A DNA stretch of 64,000 bases from assembly GCA_016490735.1 (NCBI GenBank), contig JAEMWC010000161.1, forward strand, positions 654,501-718,500, written 5' to 3'. Positions within the stretch are counted from its first letter, which is position 1; every line of letters starts with the position of its first letter. Positions 36,381 to 48,300 of this stretch are shown here, piece by piece. A program made the translations under genes and the position numbers. The notes under the pieces were generated by a model that was not told where the DNA came from, ran no database searches, and was given only the letters and a program-made list of their open reading frames with translations. The stretch is from Pachyseris speciosa (lineage: Eukaryota; Cnidaria; Anthozoa; Scleractinia; Pachyseridae).

Positions 36381-39300
36381 TCTCCGGTTTTCCCCTCTCC
36401 ACAAAAACCAACATTTCCAAATTCCAATTTCATCTGCTTGTAAAGCGCATTTGATCATATACACATGGAAAATGCGCTATATAAGTTCTAAATTATTATT
36501 ATTATTATTATTAATTATTGAAAAAAGGAGGGGAAGGGCAAAAGAAAACTCCAGGAGCCAGAAGAATGAATGTGCAATATATCAGTATTGTACCAGTCAG
36601 TTTGATTATTGTATTGCTTGGTAATGAGGCTGAGGAACCCACAGAAAAGGTTGTTCTGTATCCCCTTGTGCCCTCCCTTCCAAGCCAGCTTTGATATCTT
36701 GGGCATTCTGTTTTAGTGTACTTTGTCTTTAGTTTGTTTTAGGCTGTAGTTGCCTCCTACACCTAATTGAAAACAATGCACCAGTGTTCTCGCCAGACTG
36801 CGGCATTGCGGCATTGCCACACATTTTTGGCAAATGTCACACTGAAACTTTGTAAAGGGCCAGCAGGGTGTAAAAGGTAATTGCTGCGAGAAGGGACAAC
36901 AAATATTTTCGAATGAGCCGTGGAAAAGTGAGGAAAATAATTGACTCATACAACAGGGCTTACGATTGGCTGGGTCTGTGACACATAAACCAATGAGCGG
37001 CACTGTTACATTTGAACAAGTGCAGGGTTTTCATTAAGAATTGTAGTAGCAGGAGAATAGCATAAAGTAACAGGGGAATTATTATGAAAGGGCAAAGCTC
37101 TTTCAGGGAGCAAGCGAAATTTAGGAGAATTCTCCAATCTCCAATGCCTAATTAAAACCCTGAGAACGTGCTGGAAATAGTATGCCATATTTGTTTTCAA
37201 TTTGTGTAAATGAGTGGGGAGCCAGCTCATCTTTATTCATGGGAAATAAAAGAAAAACAAGGAAACTTAGAAACATGATATAATTGTAAAGCAAAAAGCA
37301 ACAGTTTCAGTTGGATGAAGACAACTTTGAACATGAAAAATCAACCAAAGAAATGCAAGCAAAGAGAAACGGGAAACCAAAGCGAACAAGAGTTCTACAG
37401 CGACAACAAATTCCATAATGTCCCGGTCTGCTCTCTCCCTTTCTTTTTTCCTTTATGGGTCCTTGGTCCTGGTGAGAACACTGATACACTTGTATTTTAT
37501 TGACATGTATATAATATACTCAATACATTTATTAAATATGTTGTAGGTTAAAACAAAATCAAGGTCAAAATTATTTTAATCCACCGGTAGGTCAAAATGA
37601 AAATTTTCGTTTGTCTCCTAATTCATAAGCCTAATTATTCATGAATCATGAAAATAGAATTAGGGGTAGAAGACAAAGGAATTCATTATTTTAGACCTAC
37701 AGCGTAGACATTTTAAAAGTGTATGACAGCTAAATGGCATTGTGTTTTTCATGTATTTATTAATAATTTTTTCCAGTAAATCCTGCTATGGAGAATGGAT
37801 GTTTGTATCTGTTTTACAAAAAAGGAAGACCTTTCATGGTACGATTTATCTGAAGCTTTACATGCCTTTTTGATTGGTTAGAGTGAGATAGAGTGTAGTG
37901 CTTTCAATCAGGCAAGGGACATTTGGAGCTTTAATACAGAAATTAACTTTAAGAAGCAAATCAAAACGTTTCTACAACATCAAAATGAAGGTTCATGATT
38001 GCTGTATATCAAAAGAATGATCATGGAATGACGTTTTTTCTATCGTCTTGATTTCCATTACCTCGCCCCCTCCAGTATCTTTTGTCTTGAAGCTGATTTT
38101 CTGCTGCAAATTAAGACGATGCATTCTAACAGTTTCTTCTCCAACAGTCTCTAGTCTCATTTATGCTGCTTTCCACACTGTATTTACTGGCCTGTTCATC
38201 TATGCTGGCATAATTTACTAAACTAATGGTTTGCCTGACTTTAATGTTATTTCTTTCTTTTCTTTTTTTTTTCTTTTTACTTCTCCTCTGTAAGTTTTAG
38301 CTGGTGTTCATTGTTTGTAATTTTGTGCTCATTTGTTTACATTGATGTCCCCCTTGTTTGTTTATAACAGAAGGAGATCTGCAGATGCATCAGCATATCT
38401 TCCTTTTCTGGTAGTGGAACAAATAATGCAAAGATGACTTTGCATGATATAAATGAAGAACCAATTACTGAACTGGGGGAGCTTGATCCGGTGAGTTGAA
38501 AAAGGACATTTGACTATCAAAAGGCAGATCAAAATGCACCAATCACTGCTTACAGTCTTAGCAGTCAATAACACCATTGCTTTTGTGTAATAATATTGCA
38601 ATTTCATTGACCAGTTAGTCAATAGACAAGGACTTTATACCATCTAAATACATTGCTTATCTGACTTGACTTTGTGAGAATGACTTTGATGATGACTTCC
38701 ACATGCTACCAGAAGTCCTAACAGGATAAAATTAACGATCATGGTTGGAACATCACTTGAGGAGACTATTAATGGAAAAGTATATATGCAGCAAATCCTC
38801 CAAATCTGTACTGTTACAGAGTTGTCACAGTCAAGGAGTAGTCCCCTGAAGGGAAAAACAGATTTTTTTCCAAGGACATGAAGTAGTCAGGGAATTGTGC
38901 ATCAAGTCAGGAAAATTCAAAATTTTACCTGAAAGTTAGTGAAAAGTCAGGGAATATTGCTTTTTAATTTGGCTAGGAACTAGGTTTGTGAAAGAGTTTC
39001 TTTTTAGTAATGGCAATGTCATTTCAAAAAAATTCTTCAAAGTTAGTTGCAACCCTGCATTACTGCACAGTAATGAGGCCCTGTTAGTGGGTTGGGGGTC
39101 TTTATGTCCCCCATGTGAATTTCAAACCTTTACATGTCACAATTTTGGAAGGGCCACAAGTCGCTGTCAAAATTTCATGCATTGACCAATGTCATTGTCT
39201 CAATTTCAGAATGTTTTGAACATTGCTGAGGCATTTCTGCAACGAAAAAATTAATGTGTTGTCATAATTCAGGGGTCATAACTCAGTGTGTTTCCACACA

Positions 39301-42300
39301 GAAGACTGACAGAATGATTATCTTTTTGAAATTACAAACTCATTCTCGACATTCTGCTCTGCCTGAATGCCATCAAGTTGCTGTCTTATTTAAAATCGCC
39401 AATGTCGCTGTCCATTTTCCTTTTATTTTTGTCACTGTTGCCATTTCACGAGAGCGGTCTTGTCATTAGTCGTCATTTCATTTCCTTCATGTCGCCATTT
39501 CAGAGCCGTGTTGCCTGTCGGAATTTATCTGGGCCTCAGTAATGCATTTATAATTGTACGTTATTTTTTTGTCATGCCAGGCTCAACACACAGTGTCCAA
39601 TGTTGGCCAATTCTACACCATCCCTGAAGAAATTTCAAGCAGGATTCTTTCACATTTCTTGACAAAGAAATTCCAGTCACAGGTACATGAGCCTTAGCAA
39701 CAAACAATTAGTCCTCAGTAGATATTTTAGTTTCAACAAAACGTAACGACATTACAGTGAAAACATGTAGGGACCTATTAAAGGTTGTGCATTCTTTCCT
39801 CTGAGAATATACATGTAAGGAATGCATACCAACTTTTATTACCATGGGTGGGGAACTTAAGGTTTTGAATCTATTTGTGTCTTAATATCCAATCAGGAGG
39901 GAGAATAGAACAGACACAAACAACAACAGCAAAGGAGGCCATGGAACTTAGCCACCGAAGTTTAAAAGCCACAATGTGATTGGTCAGTTCCTGGGAATGG
40001 AATGTCTGGCTTGGTTCAACAGATGTTGGTGGGGAGGGAGGATAGGACCAAAGCAAACATCAGCTGCAAAGGAGACTGGAACCTTCATTGCAGATTTTTT
40101 ATTTCTTTCTGGACACTGATTCAAAGCATTGGTTTAAAATTGTTCAAACAAGTCTCATTTAATGATCATCTCAGCTATCATTTCAAACAACTTTCATGAA
40201 ATCAAGTCTTACTTGACGTGTTCTCCATTGTCTGAGAATCATCACCATAATGTGGAACAATGGGAAGCATAAATGGCTCTGGCTTGAAAACTTTTAAACC
40301 AGATATACAAATACTTAACCTACAAAACAGACGAGTTTTAATCGTTGCCCTCAAGTTTCTTTACAGCCTTCTACAAGCGCTTCAATTTTGTTGCTTTATC
40401 GTTTGATTATTTTTTTCTTCACACCAGTGTAAAATGATGGGAAGCACAAGTTTAATGATTAGACAACCAGCATTACAAGTTTTAAATCACATCAAAGGAT
40501 TGCCAAAGGATGCCAGTCCACCGCCGAAATTTATTTTTTGTATCCTTTTAATCTTGTCATTTGTTCCTTTGGTGATTAATATCCTGGTTTATGTTCTTTG
40601 CGAAATTTTAATGGTGGTTAAACGAAAAACTCCGTTCAAGAATAGATTGGTCATATCAAACGAGGTAAAAATGCAAGTTTAGTGTAAGGGATCCCATGTG
40701 AACTTTAAAAGTTTGTGGTGTGTTTTTTTGGGGGAACTATTCTGCAATAGGAATATTTGGAACAGATGGTAATCATGTTCTTGTGAGGCCTATTCCGTTT
40801 TTGGAATGAACGGAGTGATATTCCTTTCATTCTGCTGTCGAAAGCAGAATGAACATAATTATAAGGGACATGCAGAATATGCCTTGTTTTGGTAAAGTTT
40901 TTGCGGGAAAATCATACGCGGCCCAATGACGCCGAACCAATGACGTGGCACCGGAAGTCAGGGGCACCTGTAAGTCCATTTGAATGGAAAAACCGGGGAG
41001 AATTTTCAGTTGAAAGGAACAGGACAATTTTCCTTTATCTAAATGAAATGGGACGAGCGTGTGCCCTTTTACAGAGTTACTATTTAACGGCGTCGACAAA
41101 ACCCGGATCGGATCAGATCGGATCACGGATCGGATCGGATCACGGATCGGATCACGGATGGGAAAAAAGTAATAAACAAAAAGTATATTACAATGAACAT
41201 TGGAGAAATGCTTATAATATTACAATACGAAAAATACGTGATGATTTCACACTAGACGGCCAAAATTCTTGTGTGATCTCTAAGTTCATCACCGAATTCC
41301 ATAATTTTTTTTTTTATACTCGTGGAATTTAAGTCGTTTGGCGTGTAATAATTGCGATTTAGGTAAAGAGCAGCTGAGCGAGTTCATAGAAGAAGCCAAC
41401 ATGGATTGAACTAAATAAATCGCGCACGTACACTGTACACTTTAATCGTCACATCTAAAAAACGTTACTCCCCACCTCGTTTCTCGTCTCTTCTCTTGCC
41501 CTTGCTAAAATGAGATCAAATATTGAAAAAGTAACACGTGAGATGATATTAAAAAAGACATTATAACTGACTGATCAAATAATGCGTACCTTCCGCTTGC
41601 TTTCAAGGTGACTACATGTCGGGAAATCACTTTCCATGACGGGAAATCACTTTCAGTAGGGCCTGAGCTCCAATATGGCACAAATATGCAAAAACAGCAC
41701 CAAACTGCGCGTTTCCTCCTTTCAAGTTCGACGAACTTGAAAAGAGGAATACCTCAGTAGGTACTCTTTTTTTTTTGTTTCGAAAAATTTCCAGTGGAAA
41801 AGTCTGTTCCATTTAATTTACCACTAGATCGACAGGTCGTTTGCGCCAAGACTATAGGGAGCTTTGGCGACGACGGCGACGGCAACAAAAACGTCGACTT
41901 AAAATATAACTTCCCGTTTCTGTAACTCTTTCGCGATTATTCCAATTTGCTTAACTTGGAAAATGCTGGCGAACTATTCAGTCTATATTACTACGAACGG
42001 CGTTAAAGTCAGGAAAAAGAAAGAAATTTTACCGTCATGGGCTCACGTTTTCGCGAAAACCTAAAATTTGGTCATTTCACGTTGTTGTTTTGCAGAGGAC
42101 GGTAGAGAAATGTACCAAAATGAAAAGCGCACGTGCAGAGCGATTGTGTTTGCCCATTAGACCTGTTGTTTTGTGACTTTCTCGTTGCGGTTGCCGTCCT
42201 CTTTGCTAAAGCTCCCCAATGCCGTTTTATCGACTGCTCCTTGGTGTCCCTTTCTGAATAGTGGGGAGCTCACGCCCATGGGGAGCTTTAGCAACGACCA

Positions 42301-45300
42301 CGGCGACGGCAACGAGAACATCACAAAACGTAGGCTTAATGAGCAAAAACAATGGCTCTGCACGTGCGTTTTACATTTTGGTACATTTCTTTGCTGTCCT
42401 CAGCAAAGCAACAACGTGAAATGACCAAATGTTAGGTTTTGTGGAGGACGTGAGCGTATGACGGTAAACTCTTCTTCTTTTTCCCAACTTCAACGCCGTT
42501 TTTACTAATTTAGCTCCAGCATAGTTCGCCAGCATTTTACAAGCTGAACAAGTTTGAAAAATCGCGAAAGAGTTACAATAACGAGAAGTTACATTTTGAA
42601 ATGACGTTTATGTTCCCGTTGCCGTCGTCGTTGCTCAAGCTCCCTAATAGCGTGGCGAGACTGGTGAAACCTTAAGTGAATGCGCTGAGGGGAGACTGGG
42701 GGACAGGCGAGAGGGGCCTCTCTCCAGTCTCTTTACGCTTTTTGTGTATCTAACACTATTGTCATCGGTTTGCAAAGTGTGCAATGCATTGTGGACAGTG
42801 TATCCAACACATGTACCTATTAGGTACCTATTTTCTGTCCTCGTTCCAAAATCTCACTGCACTGTTGCTAACGACCTTCCATTGGAATGGAATTTTACAA
42901 CATGCAGAAAAAACTTATTCATAAGTTTAGGAACAAATTTTCCAAGAGTTATGGAATCCTTACTGATCTTAAAATATCACGCAAAAGAAGTTTGGAGGCT
43001 TTAGCCGACGATGATTCCATCTAAGGCATATTGAATACACTCATTTTATCCTCGTTATCTACAAAGCCCTGGCAGCATCATTTTATTTCTGAAAGAGGTG
43101 CGGGCTAAGAAGTGGTTGGAGTGCTTTGTTATGAATAGTGGTGAATAATAATATATGCTTTGTAAAGATATAAAGAGGAATTAGTGAGTGACCACAAAAT
43201 GCGAGTCCAAGAACTTCGTCTGAACTTGGAATGTTATTTGTTCAGGATAAGAGATAAATAAGTTGGTGATCCAGGGCTATATTCTCCTGACATTGTTCAT
43301 CTTTCTTTTGCCTGCAAACTTGTGCTTGGTCATTTTTGTGACAGTCTTCCTGTTGTCTAATTCCCCTGTAAAACGGAAATTATAGCAACAGTGTCCAGTA
43401 AATTCTGTATAATGTTCTCAATATATATTCTTTACCATTTTCGGTGATTGAGGAAAATTCGGCGTCTTTCTTAAGATGATAGGGTTCATCGATTTAGGTG
43501 ACCAGTTTACCTAAATGAATTATACATACAGTTAGATAACATAGGTCTCTAGATGACATGGATAAGATATGAATTTTGGCCAGATGTTTTAGCCCTCCGC
43601 TTTAAAATGGCCTCCGCGGTCCCTGTGGAATGCGTTGCTCATGACGATTATTCCTCTTTGAACAACATTTCTGCTGCTACGTTAAATTGAACGCGAGCTC
43701 AGTAAACGAGAGTCTGAGAAGTGACGTTGAGTCCTGTGGACCACGTGATAAGCATGAGTGTTATCTCAGAAAAGCAGTAAGGAGCCCCGGGAATCTTGAA
43801 AGAAATAATCGTGGAATTCAATTATGAAAACAGTTTTGTGGATTCGATTAAGAAGCCTCCAGCTGCGACGTCGTCGTCTGTTTGTAAACTATGATTTACG
43901 AAACATTTCTCATTCTCGACAAGTTATCGTCACATGAATAAGCTGAACATCATTAATGTCGACATTTCAGATTTAAGGCACCTAAACTGGTGCAAAATGA
44001 AAAGAAAAAAAGGCTTTGTACGTCCAATAATTTAACATCCGCTTCAAGACTGCAATTAAAGAATTGATGCGTGAAGACCTAACCAACCACCGCAAGCTAA
44101 GATAGACCTGTCCAGGTCTTTTTTTTTACTTTTGATTTTGAGGAGGTAGCGAAAACTATCGACCCAGCTCGAATTAGTAAAATGACCAAATTTTGGAGTC
44201 ACATCTTGCAAAATAGCAAAAATATGGTTGTACAAAGTCGGGAAATTTTACAGACGATTGTATGACTTTGCGAAGCTATTACTTTACGTCTCTTAAACTT
44301 GGCTGTTTTACTAATGTTAAGGTTCTCTTCCCATTAATGTCGACGGATTGGCGAATATCAAACGTTGACGACAACACGAAACCGTGGAAAGGTCTATTCA
44401 CCGCCAAATCGGTTGTTTGTTGGATTTCAGTGTACTAGTGCGTACATCAAAGGGAAACGACAAAGAACTGCATACGAATAACGAAAGGAAGAAGAAAAAG
44501 GCGAGCAAGCAGATCTCTTCAGATGCTAAATTATTGGAAAACGCTCAGAAGTACCTTTAAAGAAAACACAAAAATACAATAGCCATCAAACATTCTGCGG
44601 TATTTATTTAATATTCCGCGTTCCAAACTTGCCAACTAATATCAGCAGTTCTGTAAGAACTGATAAATCAGAGAGAAGTTGTAAGCAAGCTCTGGCGACT
44701 TCACAAGAATGGCACCTTGTCCTCAAATGCCAAAGTGGCTGAAAAATGTCCTTGACAGCATTACTGCACCTTCTTTGTCAGTTTGTTTGGAGTTATTTTG
44801 AGCTTTGCTGATCCCATCACCGACATTCTCACAGTATTAGAATTCTACCGCTCGGATCACAAAACATGGTTCGCTTTGGGGCTGGCTTTTCTTATTTTAC
44901 CGTGTGTGGCGTTTTTTTTTTTTCTTCTACTGTTCTGCTGGATCACGCACCGAAGCTTGTGTTTGTGGTCCCTATCCATTCTCATCCGCCTGGTTAAGAC
45001 TAAAGATCTGCTGGAAGAATTTCAAGATGTGCTGTTGGGATGATGCCTCCGTGAGCAGCGATAAAGAACTACTCGAGCAAAACAAGGTGGCTCGATTTGT
45101 TGAAGCAGTTCTTGAATCAGCCCCTCAGTTTTTAATCAATCTTTAAGCAATGACTGTACAACAGAAACCAGTGAAGATCATTCAAATGATTTCTCTGCCT
45201 GTCTCTTTCCTGAGTTTAGTGTTTGCTTCCACAGCTGCTGACGAGCTTTTTAATGTCACGCGGCAGAAAATTATTAGCAAACATGTCTTGAATGTGAAAC

Positions 45301-48300
45301 AGAAAGTTTTTCTAATTGCAACCCACTTATTTCTCTTGAGCAGCAGACTATTTGCCATCGGCTTTTTCACCGTTACTTACAAGTGGTGGGTTATTAGTGT
45401 GTTGATGATTCACACTGTGTCGATCACATTAGTTGACGTTTATTGGGTTTGCAAATAAAGCGCCGCCTTTAGTTTGGGTAATTGCCCTTGCGGACTCATT
45501 TTAATGTCTGCTCTATTTTCCTCTCTTCTCTGGCTGAGCGATGGTCTATTACCAGTAACAGACATTTTTGCAGAAGAGAGAGAAAAAAGAATAAGCTGTT
45601 AAGGAGAATTCAACCATTTGCCAATGCCCTGTTCATAGTAGAAAACTGTACCATGATCTTGTTATTTTACGTTTTTATTCCATTCTCCAACACCTGGTAC
45701 TCGCTACCTGTTACAGTTTGCGTGTGTTCGTTTTCTTTCATTGGAGCAGCAGCGAGAGTGGCTCACTTTCGTTTCTTAATCAAAGAAACGAACAACAATG
45801 CTGACAGCCAAACAGCCCAGAACAATAACATTGTATCGGAACCCGAAGTTGACAATGTAACAAGTGAATCAACTAAAGGTGTTTCGCGCTTCTATAAGAC
45901 GACGGAATATATGTCATTCGTGTGACTCGTGTTACACCATGCATATGAAACCGGTCAGCTTGACTGCACCAGTTTAGTAACTGCTTATGTTTGTTTTCAA
46001 GCGCTTTAAAACTCAATGGCTGTTTGAGCAACACTGAGGAAAATGTTCGTAGTTCAGCACGGTGCTTTCCTGTGTATGATTACAAAGTAAGTTCGTGAGG
46101 GATTATTGAGTTAAGATTTGCCCCTCAATTTAACTGAAGTTACGCGTACATATTAACTTCGTAAGGCGTACGGCTTAGTTTCCGTTGTTACTGCGAATTT
46201 TGTTACGAGCTTGTTACGGTCTGCCCAAAGACGTCTGTGTAGGAGGCTTCGCATAACTGCGTACAGCGTGTAACTGAACTGAAAGCGGCCTGTTCACCTT
46301 GAACCAAGCGTATAAACTATGCTTTCATACCTACATTTTTTATGCATCTTTTCAATATGACTGACTTATAGCCCTGAGCCTGACCGTAGCAATTCTTTGT
46401 TTTGTAGAGTAACCAAGTGTAGTAGTAGATGGTCAGGCTGATTGAGCAAAAAGGAAAGAATTATTATCTCAGTGTGCTTTCATTAGAAGGTGGTAGTAAT
46501 AATGGGAGCAAGATTTGTTCCTCATTGCCGATCACTGGTATCACTAGAACTAGAGCGGCCCATGACTAGCCTGCGAGCAAGCTCTCTCGGGGGGTGGGGA
46601 GTGGAAGGAGGGAAAAATGGAGAGAGAGCTTGCAACGATCTCTCTACGATTTGAATTCCGCCCCTAATGCTCCCTATCGCTTCCGGCTGCCTGAGCTGTC
46701 AAAATTTGGGCAATCAGCGCAAACCGGAAATTTGTTTCTTCCGTCGAACAGGAAAGGACACGAAAGAACAACTTTGGCACACGCAATGCAAAAGACGGGA
46801 ATCGTCGCGGAATAAAAAAATAACTCCTCAGTTTCTGCCTACCGTGAGCTACAAGAATACGAAAAACCAGCTAAGGTTTCAGCTTTATTGCGGCCACATT
46901 GAACGCGGTAAACCCAAAGTTTGCTAACTGAAGCCGGAGAATGAAGTTGAATTATCGGATGTCGGACCAAGGATGAAGCGAACTTTGCCAACCTCGGCAA
47001 CTACGCCAGATAGAAGCTCCGGTCAAAAGAAAGATCGCAACAGACATCCCCATACTTCGGGCTTCGGTGACCTGGTCGTCGATAACGCTTTGAAGTGGGA
47101 AAACAAACAATACTGTCTCCGACCAATTATTTTAGATCGCAGCGGCGCGCACTGATACTTTTGCCAAACTATGAGGGCAAAACAGCGAGAACATCTTTGC
47201 TTTGAAGTAAGCTATCGACTGCTAGACGCTGTTCTGGTTTCAAATCTGACGGACAGTTCATATATTTGGAGAATTTTTCGCTTCGCGAATACAAATGTCT
47301 CGCCTTTTCCGGATAAAAACCGGTCAAATCAGCCAATCAGCATTTTGCGTCCAATTTTTGGACGCAGAAATTCAAATTTATGAGACACGAGTGCAAGCTC
47401 TCCTTCTCTCCTTTCCTCCCCCACCCCCTACCCCCGGGAGAGCTTGCTCGCAGGCTAGCCCATGACTAACTACGTGTATAATCTATGGTGTATGCAATCG
47501 TTGTTGTTATGGATTAGTGCATACAGAGGTATGCACTACGCCAGCTTCCCATAGTCTTGCCATAAAATGCAGTCTACAGGGGGGCTGACATATCAGCCTG
47601 GATTCTAAAGAGAACAGCTTTAACTTTTACATCGCCCGCTTTCCCTTGCTTGGAGTTTAGGCTCTGTAGGCTTCACAATTGGTTCTTCCCTCGGTGTATT
47701 AATTATAGCGTGATTTTCCGCAAACAGTAATTTGCATATATTTGTTATCCATACAGTGACTCGGTGTTGTTTATGAATTTTGAGCAAACTTTTAAGATCA
47801 AAACAGTGTTCAGACTTTTGCAATATGACGTTTTTAGAGTTTTCTCATTTTTTAAGTTTGTATACGTTCGTTGATCAATAACAAGAATAAACTATACTCA
47901 GGTGTGATACATTTTGGATGCTTATTTGTTTGAGTCAACATCAAGATTGTATCAAAGCCTCCCCTTCAATCAAAGATTTTTATCATTACAAAAACACTAA
48001 ATAGGTATCACACTGTGCAGGTGTTCCCGTATGTTGGTTAGTTTGTTTTATTCGTCAGAGGAAATTCAGACTCAGAGCAAATTAAACCACACTTCGTGTG
48101 ATGACGTAAATGCGTAACCTTCGACTGGAATAAAGGATTTTTTTCCTGCTGGTATTACAACAGTTCGAATTGAGTAAAAGCTTATTTAGAAGTTTAAGGA
48201 CCAATTTTCCAAAAAAAAAAAGGTTATAGGATCCTTGCTTTAAATGTCAAAATGTCATCGCGCAAAGGAAGTTTGGAGACTTCAGCCTAAGATGACTTCA

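Larger units (their letters stand above)
37839..40427. other. DAP3 introns 2-4, little recognised
   Basis: Between the exons at 38371-38490 and 39581-39682 I see no gene. GAGGCCC and GGGCCTC motifs with an adjoining ATTACTG / CAGTAATG lie near 39060-39090 and 39530-39547 and could be ends of a decayed element. Confidence 0.35.

Noticed and set aside
40889..41332. 147-codon open frame on the plus strand
   Set aside because: It contains the GGATC tandem repeat and has no recognisable domain. It starts 350 bases into DAP3 intron 5 with no splice partner.
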